In this document: one piece after another, positions 52,996-60,472 of the stretch
How positions within the stretch are numbered: position 1 is the first letter of the stretch
How the letters are laid out: each line of letters starts with the position of its first letter
Source: Nocardiopsis ganjiahuensis DSM 45031
GTDB taxonomy: Bacteria; Actinomycetota; Actinomycetes; Streptosporangiales; Streptosporangiaceae
Assembly (NCBI RefSeq): GCF_000341085.1
Contig: NZ_ANBA01000002.1
Coordinates: 186,001-250,000 of the forward strand
DNA length: 64,000 nt
Direction of reading: 5' to 3'
Notes under the pieces: generated by a model
Seen by the model: the letters and a program-made list of their open reading frames with translations, nothing else
What the model was told of the DNA's origin: nothing
The model's database searches: none
Made by a program: the position numbers and the translations under genes

Positions 52996-53618
52996 GGCTC
53001 CTCACCCCGTTCCATGTTCCGGCAGTCGATGTCGGTCTCCACGTACCCCAGAGGGACCTCCTCGGCCAGGGCGGCCCAGGCCCAGGGCACGGGTTCGAAA
53101 CGGGCGTAGACGACGGGTCCGCAGAACCTGGGCTCCTCCGCGTGGGAACGGACTCCCACGCCGGCCCCCGGGGTCTCGGGAAGGCACTCCGCCATGGTCC
53201 GCGCCCGGCCGCACTCCACCCACTCCTCCTCGGGCAGCTCGTTGACGACCATCTCGATCTCGTACGACTCCGTCCGTCGGCTCCGGTCCGAGCCGAACAG
53301 GTTGTCGGCCCCCGACGCGGAGACGCTGCTGACCGTTTCCCAACTCTCACCGTCGTGTCGGTAGAGCACGATGTACTCCTGGGTCGGATCGCGTGTGAAG
53401 AAGGCCCACCCCTGGGGCGCCGCCTGCTTGAGCGGAACGAGGGCGTCGGCCGTCGACGGGCTCATGACGACGCTGGAGGGCACGGCCAGCAGTAGCGAGA
53501 GCCCGGCGAGGAGGAGCGTCAGGCAGGCCCCGGCCAGGAAGGGGCGCCGGGCCCGGGAGACCTCGGCCTCCCGGGCGGCACCTCCTGGGGAAAGGGCCCC
53601 CAGGATGTCGGAACTCAT
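52992..53618 (-). CDS. sdpA: SdpA-family toxin maturation protein
   Basis: A 208-residue protein with one N-terminal membrane span (about 27-50) and a soluble remainder. The core GWAFFTRDPTQEYIVLYR resembles the conserved GW.FFT..P..E...Y pattern I associate with SdpA. In B. subtilis SdpA is cytosolic and needed with SdpB for toxin production; here the span would place it at the membrane. Its ATG overlaps the SdpC stop, and it overlaps SdpB, so the three genes are coupled. Confidence 0.82.
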   Translation of the reverse strand: MSSDILGALSPGGAAREAEVSRARRPFLAGACLTLLLAGLSLLLAVPSSVVMSPSTADALVPLKQAAPQGWAFFTRDPTQEYIVLYRHDGESWETVSSVSASGADNLFGSDRSRRTESYEIEMVVNELPEEEWVECGRARTMAECLPETPGAGVGVRSHAEEPRFCGPVVYARFEPVPWAWAALAEEVPLGYVETDIDCRNMERGEEP

Positions 53619-54217
53619 GCGGCCAGGCTCTCCGTGTAGATGGCGATCGCCTGTTCCCGCTCCAGCTGGGACTCGGCCGAGCCGACCCCGTTCCAGCGCC
53701 AGGCGGCCTGGGTCACGGCGGCGACGGTGGTGACCGCCACCGAGTTCTGTGCGACCGCCGTGGACAGGCCGAAGGCGAAGGCCGCTGCCACGCAGACGGC
53801 GCCGAACAGACCGCAGCGCGGGGAGACGTAACCGTCGTCTTCGCTCTCGTCGAGGGCGAAGGCCTCGGTCATCAGGGCCTCGCCGTCGGCCACGGCCTGC
53901 TCGACCAGCACCGGGGAACCACTGGTGAGGTCCTCCGCGATCCGGTCGACCTCCTCCGCGTCATGGGCGACCAGTTCGTCCATGGCCGCGGAGACCTGCC
54001 CGTCCCACTTCTCCTGGGAGATCTCCTCCGGAAGGGTGGCGCGGAGCTCGTCGCCCGCGAGCGGCCCGGTGCCGAAGAACGCGGCGCTGAGCACGTCCTC
54101 GGAGGAGGCGCTCCGGACCTGGGCGGGGCCGCCCAGGGAATCCTGGGCGTTCACCACGACCGGTGTACCCAGGACCAGGGAACCGGCCGCCACGAGGGCG
54201 ATCCACTTCTTCTTCAC
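53615..54217 (-). CDS. sdpC: SdpC-family secreted pre-toxin
   Basis: A 200-residue precursor. The signal peptide (MKKKWIALVAAGSLVLGTPVVVNA) ends near residue 24. The pro-region (25-130) is acidic and includes SAAFFGTGPLAGDEL. A hydrophobic peptide follows: Cys135 and Cys142 in PRCGLFGAVCVAAAF, then Val/Ala-rich sequence to about residue 175 (AAWRWNG), and a hydrophilic tail. In B. subtilis SdpC (203 residues, from memory) the mature 42-residue SDP starts at a Cys near residue 141 with a disulfide to a second Cys a few residues later. The match in size, layout and Cys spacing is close. GTG at 54215-54217 after GGGG. Confidence 0.85.
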   Translation of the reverse strand: MKKKWIALVAAGSLVLGTPVVVNAQDSLGGPAQVRSASSEDVLSAAFFGTGPLAGDELRATLPEEISQEKWDGQVSAAMDELVAHDAEEVDRIAEDLTSGSPVLVEQAVADGEALMTEAFALDESEDDGYVSPRCGLFGAVCVAAAFAFGLSTAVAQNSVAVTTVAAVTQAAWRWNGVGSAESQLEREQAIAIYTESLAA

Positions 54218-54389
54218 TTCATTACCCCATTTCCTCGATGGACTGCCGTCTCCGATCCAGCTCGTGGGACCGAATCAGCAGACCGAAGATAACCGAGGGA
54301 ACGAGAAAATAACATGAACTCGTAAATGGCTTTCTCATGGCATATCAAGAAGGACCGACAGGGGAATCAGGCGCCTTCTCGAGCTGTTA

Positions 54390-54423
54390 ATTCAAGAATT
54401 CAAACAAATATTCAAACATGAAT
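54390..54423 (-). promoter_or_regulatory. A/T-rich ATTCAA repeats upstream of sdpC
   Basis: Three copies of ATTCAA (54390-54395, 54398-54403, 54410-54415), the last forming an inverted repeat ATTCA-N4-TGAAT (54410-54423). They lie about 175-205 bases upstream of the sdpC start in a 370-base gene-free stretch that is far richer in A/T than its surroundings. This is a candidate operator for the neighbouring ArsR-type regulator. I could not place a convincing sdpC promoter. Confidence 0.45.
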
Positions 54424-54502
54424 CGTACACACTTCTTCACCCAACGTGACCGCCTCTTCGCCTGTATCCACGGGGGCGATGCGGGAGGAAGACGCAACAG
54501 AA

Positions 54503-54535
54503 CGGCCTTCCGGGGGGGTCGCCCCCGGAAGGCCG
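54503..54535 (-). terminator. Terminator of the ArsR-type regulator gene
   Basis: CGGCCTTCCGGGGG (54503-54516) pairs with CCCCCGGAAGGCCG (54522-54535), a 14-bp stem with a 5-base loop, 53 bases after the regulator's stop. It insulates the regulator from sdpC. Confidence 0.75.
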
Positions 54536-54587
54536 GCAGTATTTCAACACATAGTGAAAAAGGTGGATCGGACGCCACCCAGGACGA

Positions 54588-54869
54588 TCAGGATTCCTCC
54601 AGGCTCACGTTGAGGGACTCCGCCGTCTCCCGTAGGCAAGCGGCCAGAACCTCCTGGTCGACCGTGTACATGATGACGTTTCCACGACGACTCCACCGAA
54701 CGACCCGTGATTCCCTGAGCGGTCTCAGATGCGCGGAGAGATTGGATCTGGACACCCCCACCCGCGCGGCCAGGGAACCGGCCGAGAGCGGCGGGTTCTC
54801 GGTCAGGACCCTGATGATCTCCCTGCGGCTGGGGTGGGCCAGTGACGAGTAGAAGGCGTCGGCGAGCAC
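54588..54869 (-). CDS. ArsR-family regulator of the SDP-like cluster (SdpR-like)
   Basis: A 93-residue winged helix protein (FYSSLAHPSRREIIRVLTEN, then LAARVGVSRSNLSAHLRPLRES and VIMYTVDQEVL). There is no metal-binding Cys pair, as in B. subtilis SdpR, an ArsR-type autorepressor sequestered by SdpI. GTG at 54867-54869 follows AAGGGG. It lies immediately upstream of the sdpC promoter region on the same strand. Confidence 0.8.
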   Translation of the reverse strand: MLADAFYSSLAHPSRREIIRVLTENPPLSAGSLAARVGVSRSNLSAHLRPLRESRVVRWSRRGNVIMYTVDQEVLAACLRETAESLNVSLEES

Positions 54870-54887
54870 GTGCTTCCCCTTCTTCGG

Positions 54888-54900
54888 AGGATGTCATCCT
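54888..54900 (-). promoter_or_regulatory. Inverted repeat AGGAT-GTC-ATCCT before the ArsR-type regulator
   Basis: A 5-bp inverted repeat next to a -10-like sequence on the minus strand, about 20-30 bases before the GTG. Suitable as an autoregulatory site. Confidence 0.35.
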
Positions 54901-55029
54901 TACGATGCGGCGGGACAGGGCGCGCGAGCCCTGTGGTGATGCCCGAAGTTCGGCGAAGCACTCATGGTCACGACGACCGTTCGGTCCGGTCCGACACCCG
55001 GCGGCCGGCACCTCGGGGCCACCGGCCGA

Positions 55030-56670
55030 TCAGGACCAGGCGGCCGTGATTCCCCAGGTCATCAGCGTTACCAGGCCGAGGGAGAAGAGCACCGACAGGA
55101 CGAACACGGTCACGTGCAGCCAGCGGAAGCGGCCCGCCTCCACCGGCACCCGCCGCCAGTGCCACACGCCCACCGTGACCGCGGCGGCCACGGCTCCGGC
55201 CGAGAGCGCGAACAGCCCGGTGGGCAGTTCGGTCCAGACACCGGCGCGCTGCAGGTAGGCCAGCCAGGCCAGGTTGCCCAGGGTGAGCGACACGACGCGC
55301 AGCCGGTCGATCGGGCGCTGGGTGACCAGGGTGCGGCGCCGGGCCACCAGGGCCAGCAGCAGGAGCGGCGGGACCACCAGGAGGAACGCGGTCAGGACGG
55401 ACATCGGGACGGTCAACGGCGGGGTGGTCAGGGGTTCGCCCCGCTCGTCGTCCATCAGCCCCATGGCCAGGGCGGTCTCCTGCAGGGTCATGGTGTTGCC
55501 CAGGAGGACCACGGCCCGTTCACCATCGAAGGCCACCATCGAGGAGGCCCCGTAGACCTTCCCGTTGTGGAAGGTGACCGGCGCGTGTTCGGGGCTGTCC
55601 ATCCGGTGCCAGGCCAGACCCATGGAGAGGCTTCCGGCGGCCCCGGTCTCACCGGCGGGTTCGTCACCTGAGGGAGCCCCTCCGATGCTCACGTCCTCCG
55701 ACACGATTTCGGCCGCGTCGGCCCCCGGGGCGCTGCCGTCGGCCACGGCCGAGGTCAGGGCGACCAGGTCCGAGACGGTGCTCCAGGTGGCGACGCCGGC
55801 GGGAGCGTAGTCGGCGGCGGACCACGGTGCGACCCGCACCCCCGGTTCGTAGTGGCTCGGGGCGGCACCTTCGGGGGTCCCTTCCTCCGCGATGACGGTG
55901 TCGTCCATGCCCAGCGGGTCCAGGACCCTCTCGCGGGCCAGATCCGGGTAGGTGGTCCCGGCCTCGGCGGCCAGGGCGTGCCCCAGGACGGCGAAGCCGA
56001 GGTTGGAGTACACGTACTGGTCCTTGGCCCCGGCCCGGGTCCCGGCCAGCCCTTCCAGCGGCGGCGTGGCTCGTTCGTAGGGGCCGGTCAGGCTGAGGGA
56101 GGCGAGGGTGACGCCGAGCCCGTCCCCGTCGGGTACGGCGCCCAGCCCCGAGTGGTGGGTGGCCAGCTCCCGCAGGGTGATGGAGGCGACCTCGGGATCG
56201 GCGAACCCGGCGTCAGGGAAGATCTCGGCGAGGGTGCGGTCCGGGGAGGTCTCCCCCCGCTCCACCATGTCGGCCAGGAGCATGCCGGTGACCACCTTGA
56301 ACACCGACCCGGTCTCCACCGGGGTGTGCTCGTCGACCGGGACGCCGCCGTCCGCGTCCCGGGCGGCCGCCCACTCCACGGAGCCGGGATCCTCCAGGTC
56401 GAACCGGGCCACGGACAGGCCCTGGACCTCGACGATCCGGTCGCCCAGGAGCCTCTCGACGTCCGCGGCGAGCGCCTCGTCCCCGGCGAACCCGGTGGCG
56501 GGGGCGGACTGCGCGGGGGCGAAGAGGTAGGCGAGGACGGCCACGGCGGCACCGACCGCGAGGGCGGTCAGCCGGACCCGTCGGGGCGCGGCCGGTGCAC
56601 GGTGTGTGCGGGCCGGTTCGGCGGGCGGAGGTACGGGGTCGGTGACCCGGGAGAAGTCAGGGGAAGCCAT
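55030..56670 (-). CDS. Beta-lactamase-fold serine hydrolase with C-terminal membrane domain
   Basis: A 546-residue protein of the class C beta-lactamase/penicillin-binding family. The active-site Ser122-x-x-Lys125 lies in ETGSVFKVVTGM, Tyr-x-Asn in DQYVYSNLGFAVLGHAL and the third motif is HNGKVYG. One N-terminal span (about 33-52) anchors it, and four C-terminal spans (about 405-546) follow. The enzyme domain faces outside. Such proteins are often esterases or peptidases acting on D-amino acid substrates, not true beta-lactamases. It lies 160 bases upstream of the ArsR regulator on the strand; link to the toxin cluster is uncertain. Confidence 0.85.
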   Translation of the reverse strand: MASPDFSRVTDPVPPPAEPARTHRAPAAPRRVRLTALAVGAAVAVLAYLFAPAQSAPATGFAGDEALAADVERLLGDRIVEVQGLSVARFDLEDPGSVEWAAARDADGGVPVDEHTPVETGSVFKVVTGMLLADMVERGETSPDRTLAEIFPDAGFADPEVASITLRELATHHSGLGAVPDGDGLGVTLASLSLTGPYERATPPLEGLAGTRAGAKDQYVYSNLGFAVLGHALAAEAGTTYPDLARERVLDPLGMDDTVIAEEGTPEGAAPSHYEPGVRVAPWSAADYAPAGVATWSTVSDLVALTSAVADGSAPGADAAEIVSEDVSIGGAPSGDEPAGETGAAGSLSMGLAWHRMDSPEHAPVTFHNGKVYGASSMVAFDGERAVVLLGNTMTLQETALAMGLMDDERGEPLTTPPLTVPMSVLTAFLLVVPPLLLLALVARRRTLVTQRPIDRLRVVSLTLGNLAWLAYLQRAGVWTELPTGLFALSAGAVAAAVTVGVWHWRRVPVEAGRFRWLHVTVFVLSVLFSLGLVTLMTWGITAAWS

Positions 56671-56814
56671 GCCTCCAGGTTCACCGCAACGGCCCGTCTT
56701 CTGTAGTCGCCGCTGTCATCGCCGCTCCGGGAGGAACGCGGGTCGGCCGGGATGACAGACACCCGCTCCCCGCGGTGACAACTGTCAGCTCGGGAGCCCT
56801 CCCGGTACGGCGAA

Positions 56815-56842
56815 GGGCGGGACCCGCGTACGGGTCCCGCCC
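56815..56842 (-). terminator. Terminator of the LAVTG surface protein gene
   Basis: GGGCGGGACCCG (56815-56826) pairs with CGGGTCCCGCCC (56831-56842) around CGTA, 36 bases past the stop on the minus strand. Confidence 0.7.
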
Positions 56843-56878
56843 AGATGGCTCACCGGACGGGGGCGTCCGGAGCGGCGG

Positions 56879-57655
56879 TTACGCCTCGGAGCCGCTGCCC
56901 TCACCACGGCGCTTGCGGCTCATGTACAGCGCGGCGCCGCCACCGGCGGCGGCAAGCGCGCCGGCGGCCACCAGGCCGGCCAGGGCGGAGCCGGTCACGG
57001 CCAGGTCGTCGCCGTCCTTCTCCGGGGTCTGGCCCGACTCGGTGACGGGGGTGGTGGGCTCGGGCTCCTCCTCGGAGCCGCCCTCGGGCAGGTCGGTCTC
57101 CTCGTCGGGGGTCTTGCCCTCGTCCGGGGTCTCCGGGGTCTCCGGGGTGTCGGGCGTCTCCGTCTCCGGCTCCTCGGTCGGGCCGGGGGTCGGCTCCGGG
57201 TCGGGGGTCGGCTCGGTCTCGCCGTCCTCCTCGCAGACGACCTTGAAGACCTTGTGCTTGCCGCCGTTGCCCTTCTGCCCCTCGAAGGTCCAGTCGAGCT
57301 TGTAGTGGCCGTCCTCGAGGCTGAGGAGCTCGGTGCTGCCCTCGCCCTCGTCGTCGAGGACGAGCTCGCCCTCCAGCACGACGGTGCGCGAGTCGGGTCG
57401 TCCGCCGTGCTTCAGGATCTCCCAGGAGACCTCCTGCACGGAGTCGAAGCCGGAGGCGACGACCTGGAAGTCACAGACCTTGGGCTCGTTGCGGTTGTCC
57501 TCTTCGGGGGTTTCGGGGTTGTGGATCTTGACGGTGCCGTTGTCACCGGGCGCGGCAGCGGCGGAGGTTCCCGCGCTGAGAACGAGCCCGGCCGTGAGGG
57601 CGGTGGCACCGACGAACCGGATGCCGAACGCGCCGGCACCAGTGGATGTGAACAC
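56879..57655 (-). CDS. Sortase-anchored (LAVTG) surface protein
   Basis: A 258-residue exported protein. The signal peptide ends near AGTSAAAA (residue 35), an Ig-like soluble domain (about 40-142) has one Cys at each end (KVCDFQ and KVVCEED), and a Pro/Thr/Glu repeat region (about 145-215) acts as wall spacer. The sorting signal LAVTG is at 218-222, followed by a span and RKRR tail. LAxTG is the signal used by class E sortases in actinomycetes. No sortase gene lies nearby. GTG at 57653-57655 follows AGGAG. Confidence 0.85.
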   Translation of the reverse strand: MFTSTGAGAFGIRFVGATALTAGLVLSAGTSAAAAPGDNGTVKIHNPETPEEDNRNEPKVCDFQVVASGFDSVQEVSWEILKHGGRPDSRTVVLEGELVLDDEGEGSTELLSLEDGHYKLDWTFEGQKGNGGKHKVFKVVCEEDGETEPTPDPEPTPGPTEEPETETPDTPETPETPDEGKTPDEETDLPEGGSEEEPEPTTPVTESGQTPEKDGDDLAVTGSALAGLVAAGALAAAGGGAALYMSRKRRGEGSGSEA

Positions 57656-57947
57656 GAGGGACTCCTGTGAGAAGACGGGGTCCACCGAGGCGGGTGTGGA
57701 CAGGAGTGAAAGGGGTGACCCAAGAAACCTACTCTTGTTCCCATCTCGTGCATCCGACAAACCCATAACCGGAAAATCACGATTAGGAGACTCTGCTCGG
57801 AAGACCGGGGCCTCGTGGCGTCGAGCGGTGCCGTACCGGTCTCGCCTGGTCAGGAAGGCCGATCCGCCCGGGGACCGCGGCCCGCGAGGTTCCCCTGCGG
57901 GCGAAAACCCTTTGGCCGCAGGTGTTCCCGCTCATCACCATGGCCGG

Positions 57948-58184
57948 ATGGCCCCCATCGAGATCCGCCCCTACCGCCCCTCCGACGAGGACCACTACGT
58001 GCACGTCCACGCCGATGACGCGGAGGCGGACCGGGCGGCGCGACCGCTGGTCGGGTTCGGTGTCGGCAGGACCTTCGTGCATGCGGACCTGGCCGACGAG
58101 GGGAGGCTCCGCGAACAGTTCAAGCGGGTGTACGTGTGCCGCCGGTTCGTCCGGCCGGCGGACCTCCGCGTCCCGGTGCCGTAG
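57948..58184 (+). CDS. Small orphan protein resembling a GNAT N-terminus
   Basis: A 78-residue protein starting IEIRPYRPSDED, which looks like the first strand and helix of a GNAT acetyltransferase, but the acetyl-CoA-binding motif is missing. Third codon positions are strongly G/C, so the frame is probably coding. It ends just before a perfect terminator. It could be a truncated acetyltransferase kept as a small gene. The start (ATG 57948) has no strong ribosome-binding site. Confidence 0.5.
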   Translation: MAPIEIRPYRPSDEDHYVHVHADDAEADRAARPLVGFGVGRTFVHADLADEGRLREQFKRVYVCRRFVRPADLRVPVP

Positions 58185-58193
58185 ACACGGCGG

Positions 58194-58229
58194 CGCGCGG
58201 GTGCCCCCTTCGCCGGGGGCACCCGCGCG
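58194..58229. terminator. Bidirectional terminator, 15-bp perfect stem
   Basis: CGCGCGGGTGCCCCC (58194-58208) pairs with GGGGGCACCCGCGCG (58215-58229) around TTCGCC, between the small plus-strand gene and the convergent oppF. Confidence 0.8.
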
Positions 58230-58257
58230 TGTGTTCCGCCGCGGATCAACCTGTGGA

Positions 58258-59367
58258 TCAGCCCGTGGCGTGCACGATCCGCTCCGCCTTGTCCGCGCTC
58301 GGCTGGATCTCGCCGGACAGGATCTGCTCGGCGTAGTGGCAGGCCACCCGGTGGGTTCCACTCCCCTCCTCGCCATGCAGCGGGCGCAGCTCGGGGTGCT
58401 CGGTGTCGCAGCGCTGCTCCTGCTTCCAGGGGCACCGGGTGTGGAACCGGCAGCCCGAGGGCGGGTTCGCCGGCGAGGGCAGGTCACCGGCGAGCAGGAT
58501 GCGCTCGCGGGTGTCCTCCACCTCCGGGTCCGGGACGGGCACCGCCGACATCAGCGACCGGGTGTAGGGGTGCACCGGGGTCTCGTACAGCTCGTCGCTG
58601 GTGGCCTCCTCGACCATCGACCCCAGGTACATCACCCCCACCACGTCGCTGACGTGCCGCACGACGGCGAGGTCGTGCGCGATGACCAGGTAGGTCAGGC
58701 CCAGTTCCCCCTGGAGCTCCTCCAGGAGGTTGAGCACCTGCGCCTGGATGGACACGTCCAGCGCCGACACCGGTTCGTCGCAGATGATCAGGTCGGGCTG
58801 CAGCACCAGGGCCCGGGCGATGCCGATGCGCTGGCGCTGACCGCCGGAGAACTCGTGCGGGTAGCGCTGGAGCGCCTTCGCGGACAGCCCCACACGCTCC
58901 AGCGCCTCCACCACCAGGCGGTGCTGGTCCTCCGTGGTGCGGGCGCGCCGCTGACTCCGGCTGAGCCCTTCGGCCTCCTCGTCGGTGGGGCCGCCGATCC
59001 CGTGTGTCTGGAGGCCCTCCAGGAGGATGGAGCCGATGTTCTGGCGCGGGTTGAGGCTGCCCAGCGGGTCCTGGAAGACCATCTGGAGGTTGGCGCGCTC
59101 GCGGCGCATCGACTCCGAGTCGAGCCCGGCCAGGTCGCGGCCGTTGAACCACACCTCGCCCTCGGTGATCTCGTTCAGCCGCAGGACCGCGCGGCCCAGG
59201 GTGGTCTTGCCGCAGCCGGACTCACCGACCAGGCCGTAGGTCTGGCCCTGTTCGATGCTCAGTGACACCCCGTCCACGGCGCGCACGTGTCCGATGGTGC
59301 GGTCGATGATCACGCCGCGCTTGATCGGGAAGTGGACCTTGAGGTCCTTGATCTCCAGCAGGCTCAT
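58258..59367 (-). CDS. oppF: Oligopeptide ABC transporter ATPase (OppF type)
   Basis: A 369-residue ATPase. Walker A GESGCGKTT, Q-loop FQDPLGSLNPRQ, signature FSGGQRQR, Walker B LIICDEPVSALD and the switch His in VIAHDLAVV are intact. The C-terminal oligopeptide-transporter extension has Cys in CRFHTRCPWKQEQRC, a pattern that binds an iron-sulfur cluster in related OppD/DppD proteins. Its start overlaps the oppD stop by four bases. Confidence 0.92.
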   Translation of the reverse strand: MSLLEIKDLKVHFPIKRGVIIDRTIGHVRAVDGVSLSIEQGQTYGLVGESGCGKTTLGRAVLRLNEITEGEVWFNGRDLAGLDSESMRRERANLQMVFQDPLGSLNPRQNIGSILLEGLQTHGIGGPTDEEAEGLSRSQRRARTTEDQHRLVVEALERVGLSAKALQRYPHEFSGGQRQRIGIARALVLQPDLIICDEPVSALDVSIQAQVLNLLEELQGELGLTYLVIAHDLAVVRHVSDVVGVMYLGSMVEEATSDELYETPVHPYTRSLMSAVPVPDPEVEDTRERILLAGDLPSPANPPSGCRFHTRCPWKQEQRCDTEHPELRPLHGEEGSGTHRVACHYAEQILSGEIQPSADKAERIVHATG

Positions 59368-60470
59368 CCCCGCTCCTCCTCGTCGTCGCCCGCCACGGCC
59401 GGGCTCTCCAGCACGGCCCGGTCCACCACGTCGGCGTGGCTGATGGGGTTCACACAGCGGTGGACGTGTCCGGCGCCCCCGGGGCTCCCGGACTCCCCGT
59501 CCGCCATCCTGACCAGCTGGGGCGGGCCCTGGAGGCACTCCATCGTGTAGTGGTCGCAGCGGGGGGCGAACGCGCACCCGTCCGCCCAGGCGATGTTGTC
59601 GTTGACCGAACCGCGCACCGGGGTGAGCGGTTCGCCGCGCGGCGCGTCCAGGCGGGGGATGGAGCCGAGCAGGCCCACCGTGTAGGGGTGGGTGGGGTCG
59701 GCGAACAGGGGGCCGCGCTCGGCGGTCTCCACCGCACGGCCCGCGTACAGGACGTTGATGTCGTCGCACAGCCCGGCCACCACACCGAGGTCGTGCGTGA
59801 TCATGAGCAGGGCGGTGCCCTCCTCCGTGACCAGGTCCTTGAGCAGCTCCAGGATCTGGGCCTGGATGGTGACGTCCAGGGCGGTGGTGGGTTCGTCGGC
59901 GATCATCAGCCGCGGTTTGCAGGCCACCGCCATCGCGATCAGCGCGCGCTGGCGCATGCCCCCGGACAGCTGGTGGGGGTACTCGTTCAGGCGGCGGGTC
60001 GGGTCGGGGATCCCCACCCGGTACAGCAGGTCGGCGGCCTCCTTGCGGGCGGCGGCGCCGCGCATCCCCCGGTGCCGTTTGAGGATCTCGGTGACCTGGA
60101 CGCCGATGGGCACCACCGGGTTGAGCGAGCTCAACGGGTCCTGGAAGATCATCGCCAGCTGGGTGCCGCGCAGGTCGCGCATCCGGCGCTGGGAGACCTT
60201 GAGCAGGTCCGCCTCCACGAGGTCCTCGCCCTCGTCGGACAGGCGCATGACGGCGCTCCCGCCGACCTTGACCCCCCGTTCCGGCAGCAGCCCCATCAGG
60301 GCCAGGGAGGTGACGCTCTTGCCGCAGCCGGACTCGCCGACCAGGCCGGTGACCCGGCCCTCCTCGAGGCTGAAGGAGACCCCGTCGACGGCGCGCGTCT
60401 CACCGTGCCCCTTGCGGTGGAACACCACGGACAGCTCGTCCACCGCCAACAGCGGCGTGCTGGAACTCAT
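59364..60470 (-). CDS. oppD: Oligopeptide ABC transporter ATPase (OppD type)
   Basis: A 368-residue ATPase with Walker A GESGCGKSV, Q-loop FQDPLSSLNPV, signature LSGGMRQR, Walker B LMIADEPTTALD and switch His in MITHDLGVV. The C-terminal Cys motif CAFAPRCDHYTMEC is present. The ATG at 60470 lies eight bases after GAGGA; a GTG two codons upstream is less well placed. It pairs with OppF to drive uptake. Confidence 0.92.
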   Translation of the reverse strand: MSSSTPLLAVDELSVVFHRKGHGETRAVDGVSFSLEEGRVTGLVGESGCGKSVTSLALMGLLPERGVKVGGSAVMRLSDEGEDLVEADLLKVSQRRMRDLRGTQLAMIFQDPLSSLNPVVPIGVQVTEILKRHRGMRGAAARKEAADLLYRVGIPDPTRRLNEYPHQLSGGMRQRALIAMAVACKPRLMIADEPTTALDVTIQAQILELLKDLVTEEGTALLMITHDLGVVAGLCDDINVLYAGRAVETAERGPLFADPTHPYTVGLLGSIPRLDAPRGEPLTPVRGSVNDNIAWADGCAFAPRCDHYTMECLQGPPQLVRMADGESGSPGGAGHVHRCVNPISHADVVDRAVLESPAVAGDDEEERG

Positions 60471-60472
60471 GG

